Shown: positions 13,001-24,756, counted from the stretch's first letter. The stretch is 64,000 nucleotides of DNA from Boesenbergia rotunda (GCA_024364735.1 JAGFNQ010000297.1:902194-966193); one strand, 5' to 3'. The notes: a model not told the origin generated them from the letters alone. Made by a program: numbers and translations.

Positions 13001-16000
13001 GAACCTTAATCAGGAAGGGAATATAAGTACATTGTAAATTTGAAGAAATACATCTGGAAATTCCTTTTTGTTCTTTTGGGGAGTGCTTCAATCTCCTTTT
13101 TCTTACTAGCCAGATCATTTGCAGCACCAAAGCTCTTGTTACAAAGCTTCAGGAAAGAAGCATCAGTTCATAAGGTGCTGCTGCATATGTTTTATTGGAA
13201 ATTCCACTTCTGGACCAGCTTTAGATTCAGCCACTTTATGATGCATGTGACAGTTATTCAACATCAGACTAGTTATGAAGAAGAGAAGAGTGGCAGAAAC
13301 CATACTCACATTTACTATATTTCAGTGAAATTTGGAAAAAAAAAAACTTTTCAGACCTGATAGTGTTGACTGCCCTAGTTCAATTGCATGATTTAGAGTA
13401 AATTTGTCCAGATGTAATATTTCACTGTCGTGTGAGCTGTTTCTGCTTCTGATGAGCATGTTACTTGACTTTAATTTATGGTTTTGTTTCGATGAGGTCT
13501 TTTATGTATAAGTTGTTCCTTTTCCCACTTTTCCCATGGGAAAATTATGGCATCAATTGCGAAAGACTATTTCTTATAATCTTCATGATATATTCAGATG
13601 ATTTATTAGATGGCATGGGGTGTCCGTAGGTTGTCTGCTTGTGGCATGTTCCACTTGGTAAATGAACCTTCATTAAGTTCCATTTTTTCACTTGCAGAAA
13701 TTTTATTATTTGAATTCTCATTGTATTGTTTGATCATTGTTTACTCCCAACATGTTTTTGTGGAATTATGTAATAATTACTTTAGAATTCTGTAAGTGTT
13801 TATGTTAGATACAGGGATTAAGCACAGATAATCTTGATACTCAATAGATTGCATTGATTATGTTTGAACAGAGAAAAGTTACCTTCTTGGATCAAAAACC
13901 TCATCGCAAAGGCATCATAAATAGCATCACATTTATGCCATGGGCTGATACGTGTTTCATAACTGGTGGGAGTGACCATGCTGTGATACTTTGGCAAGAA
14001 GTAGATAGTTCATGGAAGCACAAGACAGTGCACGCACACATGCATTCTTCTGCTGTCATGGGAGTTGCTGGATTATACCAGAAGAAGACTATACTATCGG
14101 TTGGTGCTGACAAAAGGATCATTGCTTTCGATCTGTCAACAGGAAGGTCTGAGTTCAGAAATCAAATAGAAAGCAAATGTATGAGTGTGCTTCCAAACCC
14201 ATCAGACTTAAATTTGTACATGGTGCAGTCAGGGTAAGTAAATAAGCTTCTGGTAAGGTTGATACTAAAGAAATACTTTCAAATATCATATGATAGTTTA
14301 GCAATACAGCATGTTGCTTGTGCATTTCAAAAAGAGTTATCTTTAATGTTATTGATCTCAACATCATTGTGGTTTTCCATTAGCATTTTAATTCAAAGGC
14401 CTGATCTTGTATCTTAATGATTCAAACATTGTAATGCTCCTTAAGTTTAGTATGCTCTTTTACCCTCCAAAAAGGGTTAGATCTGGGGATTTCTACTAGA
14501 CTGTCTGTGCATTGTCTTCTAGATTGTTGGCTTTGAAACCAAGGTTAACTTCCTCATGAACATATGTTGCCACCTCTTGAATTCCATCATTACTAAATAC
14601 TAAAGGTCAATTTAGCAATATTCTCAGAGTGCTTCAAAGTGATCTTGGATTGCTCAAAATTCTTTTGTTGCCTTATTCTTAGTTTGGTTGATGTTCTTCC
14701 TTCCACCTCAGCTGAACTACTTCTTGCTGACTTAGACAAATCATGTTCCTTCAAAAAGTGCCCTTCACCAACATAGGAACCTGCAAGACCTTTTGAATCT
14801 AACTCAGAGTGGTGAGTGAGATGTCAAATGTCTATTTATCATCTTCAGGGATCTATCTAGTTACCTTCGGAGCCGTTACTAGCTGTTACTTTTCCAGTTG
14901 TCAGTGACAAACTCCTATTGGGCCACAGAAGTTGCTACAAGTTACAATAGGTGTCAGGATGTCACAGTCTAATTGGCCCAAGTTGCTACCCTTAAATCAT
15001 CCCCTACCTTTTCTATCCTCATCCCTTCCTATGCTTCTCATTGGTTGTACATTACTGAGTAATCGTATCTGTAATAATGTAACTGGTTTAAAGTTGAGGG
15101 CTGCTAGGGAATGACTTCTCACTGTCCAAGTATTTGTTGTGGTAATTTAACCTTTTCATGGGTCTTGAATCTTCTCTGCCTGTGTAATTTTATTAAATTA
15201 TGTTCAATCCATCAGCTAATTACTAGTACTGATGAAAACAACTGACATACTTGAATTGTGTCACAAGGATCTTTTGCTAAAATTCAATTGGAAGTTGTCC
15301 TTGCTAGGAGTACCTTCTTCACACACTTGCTAATAAACCGGTTTCCTTGTGATCAAGAACAGAATTGACTATTATTATTTAGTCAAATATGGAACAGGAT
15401 CAAGATAAGTTGATCAGTGAGCAGGCTAAGCCAACAATATTTCTTTTGGTCTAAATCAAATTAGATGGCCATATTTTATTTATTTATGGCTCATCCAAAT
15501 TGATATTTCCTTATCCTTTGATTACGATTGCTAATCCTCACAAATTTGTCTAGCCAGGCCGACATTATCTATTATGAGACTAGGCTAGATCAATCTTTCA
15601 AGCCTTTTTTAAAGCTCTATGATGTTAATGTAGGTGCAAATTCTGGTGTATGTTTCATGCTTATTGGAACTGGTGACAGTCAACTTGGCAAAATTTATGT
15701 TTATTGAAATTAGGCTTTCACTGATAAATCTCCCACATTTTATGAGAATTTTCAAGCTTTTCCTTGAATTGTCTTTCTGAAATGTTACTTGATACATAGC
15801 TTTTCTTGTAGAAATTATGTTTAATCTGTTTTTATTAGGGGTCTTCTACCAGTGGTATTTGTTTCTAACAGTTGACACCATAATACTACCTTCCAGGGAA
15901 CCTGGGAAACAACTTACTTTGTTTGATATGCGATTGAGGCAGACAGAACTTCATACATTTGGGTGGAAGCAGGAAACCAGTGAATCCCAATCTGCTCTGA

Positions 16001-16326
16001 TCAACCAGGCGTGGTCTCCTGATGGTCTCTATCTATCCTCTGGTTCGGCAGATCCCGTAATACACATCTTCGATATCAGATACAATGCAACAAACCTTCC
16101 CAGTCAGTCAAAGCGCATCAAAAGCGAGTTTTCAAAGCCGTGTGGCACCAATCTCTTCCCCTTCTCACATCCATATCATCTGATCTCAATATCGGATTGC
16201 ACAGGACATATTAAGCAGTTTCAAATGACCTATATCGCAATTGGAATCAAAGGAGTTATGGTCTCGACCTGGCTGGTGACAAGCAGCAAAGCACTTGAGG
16301 AAACTTCAAACTTCTCCGCATTGTAG
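4061..16326 (+). CDS. WD40-repeat protein with N-terminal coiled coil; last exon frameshifted
   Basis: Seven exons: 4061-4303, 4407-4794, 4915-5071, 10509-10553, 10769-10934, 13872-14233 and 15897 onward. All junctions are GT-AG and the codon phases join correctly. The start ATG opens MDSLFVLKKPKLEEE. Residues about 50-95 form a charged coiled coil (KEQEEALVALIEHRTKE, then VEAEKRLGDSQAKLSRIR), followed by a Ser/Pro-rich linker. From residue about 215 come WD40 blades, e.g. ALDGIVNLWQL, DMAWHPNGDSIFAAY, FITGGSDHAVILWQ, LSVGADKRIIAFDL, AWSPDGLYLSSGSADPVIHIFDIR. Such proteins are usually scaffolds; the partner cannot be told from sequence. Near 16090 one base is missing compared with the second copy (33484), so the reading frame shifts and ends at 16326. 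In the original frame a TAA lies at 16212-16214, giving about 559 residues. Intron 3 is 5.4 kb because of a Copia insertion. I do not recognise a gene symbol. Confidence 0.85.
5353..5552 (-). mobile_element. tRNA-derived SINE, minus orientation, in WD40 intron 3
   Basis: Read on the - strand, this aligns from end to end with the SINE at 18641-18834. It has an A-box-like GACTAATGATTAGTACG, a B-box-like GGGGTCAAAACTTGG, and the same body (AAGCCAG, CCCTGATTTACCACCTCC, GCGAG..ATT). The 5' end is near 5552. The Copia element begins about 20 bp further on. Confidence 0.6.
5571..9550 (+). mobile_element. Degenerate Ty1/Copia retrotransposon inside WD40 intron 3
   Basis: Short LTRs bracket the element: about 5571-5744 and 9395-9550, both starting with GATCCTTAATT and ending in TAATCTCTTTCTCTTTTA. 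A primer-binding site resembling the methionine initiator type (TTATATCAGAGCAAG, 5745-5759) follows the 5' LTR, and a purine tract (GAGGGGGAG, 9386-9394) precedes the 3' LTR. Domain order is gag zinc knuckle, protease, integrase, reverse transcriptase, RNase H, as in Copia. LTRs of about 160-175 bp are small and resemble the short-LTR Copia lineages. The element lies in the same orientation as the host gene. A target duplication is not clear, and the 5' LTR lacks the TG start seen in the 3' LTR. Confidence 0.85.
6025..9314 (+). pseudogene. Copia gag-pol remnant
   Basis: Recognisable pieces in + strand order: a CCHC zinc knuckle CVHCGRPNHASKKC (6109-6150); the aspartic protease motif WILDSG with the following ITG (about 6350-6400); integrase-like HCRLDH and CESCEFSKHHR (about 6730-6840); reverse transcriptase YQLDVKNAFLYDD (about 8165-8205) and the catalytic YVDDI (about 8425-8445); RNase H AYSDADYVG (about 8910-8940) and the tail near 9240-9310. 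Many stops and frame changes interrupt these, mainly in integrase and the start of reverse transcriptase, so no polyprotein can be made. Confidence 0.85.
9551..10508 (+). other. Remainder of WD40 intron 3
   Basis: AT-rich intron sequence downstream of the Copia 3' LTR, ending in the acceptor GTGCAG before exon 4 at 10509. A 60-codon open frame at 9953-10135 has no recognisable domain and no splice support. I see no other feature. Confidence 0.5.
11306..11560. repeat. Diverged tandem duplication of about 145 bp in WD40 intron 5
   Basis: The block starting near 11306 (TAGCATGGTAGAGGTCACTTT) recurs near 11451 (TAGCATGTTAGTGGCCACTTT), each followed by a GCAAT..CC.AAAT.TTGCC stretch, CTTTATGCAT, and C.AAC.GT.AAACAC. 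A shorter pair follows (AACTCAGTTTCATGAA at about 11562 and 11618). The copies have many substitutions, so the event is not recent. No coding meaning. Confidence 0.6.
12641..12800 (-). mobile_element. Au-type SINE in WD40 intron 5
   Basis: Read on the - strand the sequence begins GGGGAGCATTGGCAACAGTA, has an A-box (TTGGCAACAGTAAAGTTG), a B-box (GTGTTCAAATCTTGG), then CCTCTTGCAAAGCAAGGTAA and TGCGTACAATAGACTATT, and ends near TGCACTAGACTGTCCC. The order of these blocks matches what I know of the plant Au SINE family. It lies opposite to the host gene. The rest of intron 5 (10935-13871) shows nothing else I can name apart from the tandem repeat near 11.3 kb. Confidence 0.8.
14234..15896 (+). 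other. WD40 intron 6 (duplicated)
   Basis: Intron between exons 6 and 7, donor GGGTAAGT and acceptor TTCCAG. It recurs almost unchanged at 31630-33291 with scattered substitutions and small indels. Open frames of 60-70 codons on both strands have no recognisable domain. Nothing else seen. Confidence 0.7.
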
Positions 16327-17611
16327 TAGCTAAAGAGTGACGAAAAAGCAACTTACAAGGAGTAAGAGCTGTGCGAGACGGCCACTTTTTTGTTAGCCAT
16401 TATCGACTTCTGTAAATTTTATTTGCTGGAGATGAGGACGATAAGCTGTGGACTGCTAAAATGAGGCTAGCTTAGGAATTGCCTCTGATCGAGCAGCTAG
16501 CAATTTTTGAGCACAAAATGGTTGATCAAACACTGCACAAAGGTTAACTTGAGCTCTCTATTATTTTTGTGAATTTTGTATCAATCTCAAAGGAATTGTG
16601 ATTGTCTGTTATATGGAGAGCAAAATCACTAAGCTATGGGTTGTTAGGTAATCTAGAAACATGTTCATTAACCTATACATCTTCACTTTTATATGGAGCT
16701 TATATGATATTTATCGGATCGGATCAACATTTCGAGTAGGGTGTAATCGATGACCGAAAATATCGATTCCTTTCGTATTTTTATCAGGCTCAGTTCGATT
16801 CGATAACTCTAGTGAGTTGGCTGTAATAAAATTATAGTTTAGTTCGCTGAGTTGACTTGAAAAAAGATGGTTTAAAAATTAAGATTATCGCTCATGTAAA
16901 TAAAATTATAATAAAATTATATATGATTCTTATGTCGAGACTCTAAATAAATTTACAAAATTAATTATGATATTTATTCTATGTCGAATAAATTAAATGC
17001 GAATAGGATAGGATGAATATATAATAAGATAGAGTTTAAGAAAGTCGAGTCTCTTAAGAAACTTCGGAGCCTTGAAGTCGGCATACGAACCAATAAATGC
17101 TTGACATGTACGATAATCATTGGGAAGGACCAAATCGGTCCAAGATAAATTTTATTATTATATATTTTGAACTCATTAAGATAATCCGAACTATGTACTT
17201 TTTTTGTTATCGTAGTATCTCATAATGTATGCTTTATGATCTATGTTAACAGGGCTTCATGCTGTTTATCGGATCGGATCAACAGGTTTTCGAACCCGTA
17301 ACATTTAGTGCTGTGAACCGGATTTTGAGCTGGTTCAGTCGTAAGGCGAATTGCCCGATCGGCTCCAATTGGACCGGGTTCGACAATATTAGAAAAGTGT
17401 CGGCGTGGGTGGCGGTGGGTTTTCGTTGTCGTCCACAATGGCGTGGGCCCGTCGACGACGGCCAGCTCATTTTGTTTCCCGTCAATTATGGCCGCACCAC
17501 AAATCGAACCGAACGCCACCAATTGCTTGGCTTGCTGCTCCTCCTCCCCCAAAAGAGGCGTCACAACAGCTCATCGATCCCCTTCCTCCGCTTCCCACCG
17601 CCGCCGTCGCC
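16327..17611 (+). other. WD40 3' region and spacer to the synergin-like gene
   Basis: The first part (to about 16690) matches 33723-34088 and is the likely 3' UTR of the WD40 gene. From about 16690 to 17208 the sequence is unique to this copy; the other copy has a 4.2-kb insertion there instead. From about 17208 the match resumes (38320 onward) and covers the GC-rich promoter and 5' UTR of the next gene. A string TTTATCGGATCGGATCAACA occurs twice (near 16711 and 17267) and may mark a small duplication. I see no good TATA box. Confidence 0.5.
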
Positions 17612-18539
17612 ATGCCGGGGATCCAAGGAACCACCAGCCCTGGCCACTTCCTCTCCTTCGACGACGACGGCGGCGGCTTCGGCGACTTCAAGGTCGCCTC
17701 CGTGAATCACCCTTTCCCATCCCGACCGCAGCAGGATGATGAGATGACGATTGGGGCGATTTCATGGTTAGCCAGATGGGATCCAATGCCCCGGTCGGAT
17801 CCCCCTCGCCTCCGCCGGCCATCTTCGATGCATTCCCTTCCGACCCCGCGCCCGGCGACAAGATGCCATCTAAGGGGGCTAAACTGTGGGAGAAACCCAG
17901 AGGAGCGCTGCCGCTCTCGATCTTCGGGGAGGAGGAGGCGGACGAGCCTCAGACTATCGAGCCGCCCGTTATCTTCTCGCCTTCTTTCTCTTCTTCGGGT
18001 CCGACAAAGGATCGGAAGGGAGTCGTCGCTGGTGGAGAGCTGAAGGATCTGATCACCAGTCTCTATGGACAGGCTCCGCAACAGGAGGGCGGTCAGAAGA
18101 CCGGCTCTTCTTTGGGGGAGGAGGAGGAAGATTCAGACGAGAGCTCCTGGGAATTCATGGAGGCTCTCCCTCTCCCAATTCAACGCTCCAGGTGATGGTT
18201 CTATTGATTATAAGGTGGATCGCAGAGGTTTGAGGTGGATGGTAACATACGATTGATCTTTCTTTCGAGCTGAAGGTCTTTGTTGCCTCTATGTTTTTCA
18301 GGATAATAAGGAGAAGTCTGGGTTCGACAGAACTGCAGCTTTGGATTTTGCCAATGTCGAGGTAATAATTATGAAACCCTTCCTCTGGATTTCACCTCTC
18401 TGTCTTGCTTAGTTTCCTCTGTTCCTCTGTTTAGCCGCTACGGAAATCTCTAGAGAGTTTAAAGGCCAGTAACGTCTATTATCTTGATTGTTCACCTCTA
18501 AGCACTATAAATTTGAAATCGTTGCTAAGAATATATGTC

Positions 18540-18612
18540 AAATTCCGTCTCCCTCTCTCTCTCTCTCACACACACACACTCACTCACACACACACACACA
18601 CACACTCACACA
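18540..18612. repeat. CT/CA microsatellite
   Basis: A (CT)n run followed by (CA)n with interruptions, in intron 2 of the synergin-like gene, next to the SINE. In the second copy (39665-39704) the same place has (CT)n(CA)n(CG)n of different length, as expected for a fast-changing tract. Confidence 0.85.
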
Positions 18613-18640
18613 CGCAGAAATAAGTGCCCGCTGTTTCCAG

Positions 18641-18834
18641 GGGGTGGACTGATGGCTAGTGCATGAGGCGTTGCCGCCATGAGGTCTAGGGTCAAATCCT
18701 TGCGAAGCCAGGTGCCTGCTCTCCCTTATGTACTAGTCACTGTCTGAGCGAGTAGCCCCCGTGATTTACCTCCTCTGTCTTGACCCTAGGATGAGTTGGT
18801 GGAGGTGCCAGTGCGAGTGAATCACCTTTTGCCG
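18641..18834 (+). mobile_element. tRNA-derived SINE in synergin-like intron 2, copy 1
   Basis: Starts GGGGTGGACTGATGGCTAGT. The A-box-like TGGCTAGTGCATGAGG and B-box-like GGGTCAAATCC lie about 40 bp apart. The body has GCGAAGCCAGGTGCC and CCCGTGATTTACCTCC, and the end is GAATCACCTTTTGCC. The same family is found inverted at 5353-5552, and its duplicated copy is at 39729-39921. Confidence 0.65.
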
Positions 18835-21800
18835 CTAGAAATAACTGTCTGCCTCCTACTGTTTGTTATCCGAAGCAGTTCAGCATCCCAACGAAAATCA
18901 TTCCATGAATGACCAAAAAAAGTGATTGCTTCATCCATTCTTACATTTTTACAAGAACTTTTTAGTTTGGCAACTGAAGTTTCAAAACTTTGAATCCTGA
19001 AGTTTCAATTGTTTCAAGCTGGCTTATTATCAAATCTGTCTTGATGACACCGTAAAATGTCTTAATTTGATGTGTGGTAATATATGAAATATATAACAGT
19101 TTAGCTTGAAATAGTACCATCTAAATTATAGGCCAGATAACCATCTACCCCTCCTGTGGGTGACAATTGTTTAGGATTAAATAAAATAATCTTTCCTTAT
19201 GATTTGCATCTCTTGTCTTGTCACGGCCACCTTATTGGTCAATTAGGTTCCTCAGAAATTTAGGGTTTCTTAGTTGGGAACATTAACTAAGACCATCCAC
19301 AATGGGGGATATTTGGAGATGGTATTTCTCCAAATTCCAAATCTCCACCATTGGAAGGGGGTGGAGATTGGGATATTAGAAATCACAGGGCAAAATTTTG
19401 CCCAGTGATTTATATTTTTTAAAAAATAAAATAAAATGAGTTGTGCAGCTCACGGATAGTTGATGGGGACCCATAAATATTTGGTTTGTGGAATATTTGA
19501 TTCTGGAATTTGGATTATTTTAAGAGTAGAGCGGATATTTGATTGATGATGCAGACATATGGACACAAATATTTGGGAGAAATGTTTGCTCTAAGGTGTT
19601 ATATTTATGATCTCTTAAAAAAATTCTAGCTAAGTTAGAAAGAGAAAAAGACAAATATTTTACCATTGAATGTTCTCAATAATCCAGTGAGAATTTCTAA
19701 TTGGGACACCATTTAAAACTTTAGGAGTCTTTAAGAAATTTGAAACTTCTGGAGTTCTGGGGCTAAATTGAGACATTTGATATTTTTGAGATCCGAATGG
19801 AGACACAGGGTCTTAGAAGTTTTGAAGGGTTAAACATTCACAATATATAATTGTGATGTTACAATTATGCTATAAAGCTCATTCAAATTGGGTGATTATC
19901 AGGAAGCAAATGGTCAGACTGGTGTCGACAGTAATGGGGAGATAGTACCAAATTCAGTGACGAGAATGTGAATGTTCAACATAAAATAAGCAATTCAAAA
20001 AATGGAGTTCATTGGTTTTCTAGCAACGAAGCCTGGGAATTCAATGATGATTTTCCTGAGAGTGCTGCCACAATAACTTCAGAACAACAGGTTATTCTGC
20101 TATCCTTCTAGCTACCTGCCACATCAGTGTTCAAGATAGTTATGGTTTTTGGTAGTATAGTATATTTATTGCGTTTTCCTTGTTCAGAATGGTGAAAAAC
20201 TGCTGATTAAAGATGTTCAATTAAAGGTCTTAGAATCCACCAATGAGATTAAGGTTCACACCACTAATACTGTGTATCATCACCTATTCTAAAACCTTGT
20301 TTGTAGTGGTTTTGCTCAAGCATCCTTATCTTCTGGATCTTTCTTTGTTTGTATGTAGACTTTATTTTTGATAAAGAACCTTCTCTCTGCCTAATGTAAT
20401 GATATTTGATTTTGTTATCTCAGGAAAAGAATGGCTTCAGCCATTTTTACCTTGGAAAAAAAATTAAAAAACCTTTTATCACCGCTTGAATTTGTAAAAC
20501 ATGTGCGTTGGATATGAATACTCATTGTTACCCATAACAGCTGCAAACCCTTCTTGAGAGTGCTAGAGAAATATGTTTCCAGGGCTAGTGTGGGATACAC
20601 TTGCTGCTTTGCATCTCAAAAGCCCAATATTAGTATAAGACAACTACGTTTGTCCGTACATACATATTTGACAAGTCCTACCTTCTTTGTTTTCTAATTT
20701 TCAGGCTAATGGTAGCATCTGGGAAGCTAACCTTGTTGACCAGCCAATTCAATCCTATAATAACTTCAAAGAAGAAACCTATGAAAGGCCTTTGAGTCAT
20801 CAAGATGAATTTTCTTTTGAGCTCGATATTGTAGGGAACACAATCGAGGATACAATTTCTGTTCCAATTCATGCAGTGAACACAAACACTCATGATATGT
20901 TCATTGATGTTGGTAATGACAAAACAGTTTTTGCAACTGACGCCACAAAGAATGACTGTGAGATATATCAAAGAAATTCAGATGAGTTTACCTTCAATTC
21001 TGTCGTAGATTTTTACTGCAGATTGAAAGATGAATCAATATCCTTATTAAATTGTCATCTTGATGATATGAAGGTAAATGTAAGCATATATATCTTCTTC
21101 TATGCTATTTCAGCATGTTCATTAACTGTAATGCTAATCATTTCAGAAAGCTTATGATGTTGCTTCTCTTTCTGGTGATCAAGTTAAAGCAGCGGAAATA
21201 AATGAGGAAATCAAGGTGAATTAAATAATTATCTGAGTGTTTTTTCCTTTTTAAAAATCTCCAGAAGTATTATGCATTTCCATCCGTAAGCAATTTTCTC
21301 CAAACATATGGTTGTATTTGAAAAAACTTGTTATGTGTGGAGCATGTTGTTTTTCTGTAATTTTTGCCTCTATCTTGCCTCTCATAACTTTACGTAAGCA
21401 TCAGTGAAATATGTTTGTGCTCTTGATCGTTTTTGTATTAGTTTCTTCCATCACTTATTGAGCGGTAATTGAGCAATTTAAGAAACAATACATATAAAAA
21501 ATATAATGTAACAATGATTAGCATGCAAAGATAAAAGGGTTAAGATATTCAAAAATAAAACAAAGATATTACTATCAAGGGGCTAGATATAACCCCCTAT
21601 TATGTTTTTGACAAATTTGAGTTTTGATGACTGTTTCCTCGTTTCTTCAGGAAGTTTATAACAAACTAGAAGAAGCCAAGGGTTCTGGAAATGCTAGTGT
21701 GGGAAAGCAACAATCAACGGAAAAATGTGTTAGTCAACTGCTTAAAGCTGTAGAAGAACTGGACTTTCAAGCTTTTGAGCAAGAATATCACCTGTCAGAA

Positions 21801-23024
21801 AGAATAATTTCAGTAAGCACACCTGAAACCACATTATGCATACAAAAGTAGAAAATAGATCCATTGATTTGTTTCTGTTTTGGAGTTGGATTACATGATA
21901 TTTATTCATTTCACAATTAGTCAAACATTGATAGAATCTAATTGTTATGATTTGTATCATCTTCATGGAGATTATTTCTTATTCTTTTATCCTTGAAATT
22001 ATCTCATTGACAAGTAATGTCCTTTATTACTGATGATCATTTGCTTGGGAAGTTCTATCTTTTCCCTCAATAGGATTTGCAGATTCAATTAAGTTTGTCA
22101 TATCTCTATGAAATGAACTCTTCAAGAATGATAATGGAAACTCCAAAGAAAAACCATTCGCATACTAATAGTTTGGGAAGTTTGATTCCATATATATTTT
22201 ACCCATGATGCGTAAAGACTACCAACACTATTTCACAACTATGTTTGTTCAAGCAGGCAGGGAAAAGCTTAAGTGCAGCAATCAAATTTCTCGAACATAC
22301 CTCGTCGGTTCTCCATAGTCTGCTGTTAGCATCCTTGGAGGAACAAAAAGCTTACATTCATGCATGGTCCGACATGGCTGCGGCTTGTGTTGAGGAGTTG
22401 TTACATGGTGCCACGATATTGCAAGAGTCGGTTCAATCACAAACCTTTTCACAAATATTAAGTCAAGGTACGATTTCTTGCTTCCTGAAATTAAATATGG
22501 CACAGATGGAACTTTTAGCTGTATATAGATCGACAACATAATTTGCAGGTTTGCTCTCACTAATAACTTTCCCATGATAAAATTTCTACCCTGCAGAATC
22601 TAAATATTTCATCGCCCTAGGAGAGATTCACAGAGTCGCGGAAGTACTAGGAGCTTCTTTGAAAGTCTATAAGCCTTGGTTACTATTAAATCAAGGCAAC
22701 TACTCGAGCAAGTTATTAGCTAGCTTGGACAAGTGTGCTGAGGCATGGACTCTGTACGGACTCGAAGAGGCTGTTAAAACCATTTCTGATTCCCACAATG
22801 TCGAGCATGCTCGCCTAGCCAAAACACTCCTTGCATCCATCAAGACCATTCATGAGCTTGATCTCTCACGGCATTCATTTTCTGAAGGCAACAAGATTTG
22901 CAGAATATCCTTATTGTCCACAGAAGAACTAAAAGGTGCTTTGCAGATGATTCTCAACTCATGTTGCTGTTTATCCGATTTACTTTCTTTTGACTCATCT
23001 TCTGTCTCAATGCGACAGACCTGA

Positions 23025-23703
23025 AAATGGAGCAATGGCATGAGAAATGTTATTTTTTGAAGCTTGCCAATCTCTGGGCTAATCGGGTACATAATGAACC
23101 TCCTCAGTTGCCATACTTACATGTCAGCTAGGCGGAGAATATAGAATGGGATTGGACAGGAGTTTCTTGACTCGAAGGCGATCACTGCCACAAAGAATGA
23201 TCTCAAAAGAATTCTCGGGGTGCTGGAGGAGGTATTCGCTTGGCATTCAATACAAAGACCATCATTTCGCGGCATCAACATTCCTAGACGAGGAAGGGTA
23301 ATGATCAATGCAACCTCGAGCTCTGTTTTGTGATCTATAATCTGTAGAAATGTCTGGCGCTATTGCAATCTCCATTGTTTTCCCCTTCTTTTTCATTCTT
23401 TTGGATAAGTGAGAAAAATGATGCAGTGGCTCAAAGCTATAGTGTTGGGCAAATAGAGGCGGCAAGAATAGAACATTGGAATTTGCCATAGTTTTTTTCC
23501 CGGGATATGCCATTTTGAAAGAAATCAATTTCCTTCCCCTCTTTATGAAATTTTTGTTGGTTTCCCAACATGACAATGCCGTAGGTTATGAAATTAATCT
23601 TATGAAATTAAACACAATGCACAGGCACGCAAACATGCACACATGAACGCGTGCACACGTATGCACATGCATAGATCAGAATCGAGTTGGCCTAGGTCTA
23701 TCA
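23025..23703 (+). other. 3' region of synergin-like copy 1
   Basis: After the TGA at 23022-23024 a different frame stays open to a TAG at 23129-23131. It reads LKMEQWHEKCYFLKLANLWANRV and then a Pro-rich end, which looks like lost protein-coding sequence. The rest is probable 3' UTR. A CA/CG-rich microsatellite-like tract lies at about 23610-23680. The match with the second copy ends at about 23703 (CCTAGGTCTA). Confidence 0.55.
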
Positions 23704-24756
23704 ATGCCATGTGTGGGTTTAGTCATCGAATTGACTGAGTGGCAATAGGAATGACAAAGGCGTAAGCTGAAGAAAATTATATTAAATAGAAGATGATTAA
23801 CACGGAAAGATTAAAAAAACAAAGTAAACTAAGCGATATTGACAGAAGCCTAGCAGATTTTTCGGTTAATTATCATCCTTATATGAATCAGGTAATTGAC
23901 GAATTTGAGATGATCAATTTGTTCTTATAAAAATTTTTCACTGATCACTAGGATAAATCGGAAAGTGTTCACGACAAACTGTTTAGAAGTCCAACGTCTT
24001 AGGATTCGCATCCATTTGAAAAAAAAAAATTTATAAAATATATCATAGCTGGGGATGTTTAAGATGACGATTAATCACTTTACTACTGCACTATAACCCC
24101 GAAGTCCATTCTCATCCTTAAAGACGTAGAAATTGATAGACGATCAACCTTTAATCCATTGATATCTATCGTTTTAAATTAAATGAATTTTGAAAATTTG
24201 AGGGTTTAAAATTTCAAATTGATTTAAAACCTGCTGAATATCTAATTAAAGATATGATATATCTTGAATAGTTGGCATTGAAAATTATTTAAAAAATTTA
24301 TAATAAAAATAATAAATAATAATAAACCGGCCTGTCCAGTCCGGTCTCAAATATTTTGTCTATATTCAAACTTATGTTAATTAGTCCTTATGTCACTTGG
24401 AATTAACTCATAAAATCTAAATTTCCATTGGCGCATTTTAAAAAAAAGTCAACCAAAGTATTTTCATGTAAAATTTTATATTTTTTTATGATAACCATGA
24501 CGAGAGGTTAAAAAATAAAAAAAAATAAAAATGTCGATAGATAAAATAGACTATATAAGTTTGAAATCACTCCGATGAAATAAAGAGTGATTTCATTCCA
24601 TCTAAACGTCTTTCATTATCAGCGTCATAATAAAATGAAGATAGATAAATCACAACAGTTACATGATAGATGGTTAAAATCCGGCTTAAGCATTTCATGG
24701 TGAACCAGAGTTAAATTTACTGTCACACATACAGATTAAGTAAGAAGTGATACTCT
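23704..24756. other. Intergenic DNA, AT-rich
   Basis: Not part of the large duplication. A short stretch near 23817-23870 (GCGATATTGACAGAAGCCTA) resembles 47700-47745 and 57995-58030, so a small dispersed repeat is present. I see no gene or RNA. Confidence 0.5.

Larger units (their letters stand above)
17612..23024 (+). pseudogene. Synergin-gamma-like gene, copy 1, with three one-base losses
   Basis: Same nine-exon structure as the open copy at 38727-44554: 17612-18191, 18302-18361, 19903-20090, 20188-20226, 20705-21073, 21147-21215, 21651-21812, 22257-22467, 22597-23024. Compared with that copy, one base is missing near 17742 (in a GAT repeat, just before the WGDF motif), one near 18164 (CC to C) and one near 19936-19939 (five G to four G). 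Each breaks the frame. Exons 4-9 remain open and nearly identical. All three losses sit in short repeats or homopolymers, so they may be real decay or consensus errors. If real, the product would end in exon 1. If errors, this is a functional paralogue or allele. Its function is described at the other copy. Confidence 0.75.

Noticed and set aside
17405..18081. Several long open frames on both strands over synergin-like exon 1 (also 38511-39361)
   Set aside because: Frame shadows of the GC-rich first exon. Only the frame with FGDF and WGDF motifs joins the later exons.
19290..19600. Possible MITE starting GACCATCCACAATGG in synergin-like intron 2
   Set aside because: The suggested partner end (GAGAAATGTTTGCTCTAAGG) pairs only weakly and no target duplication was found. 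The same stretch is in the duplicate at 40380-40700.
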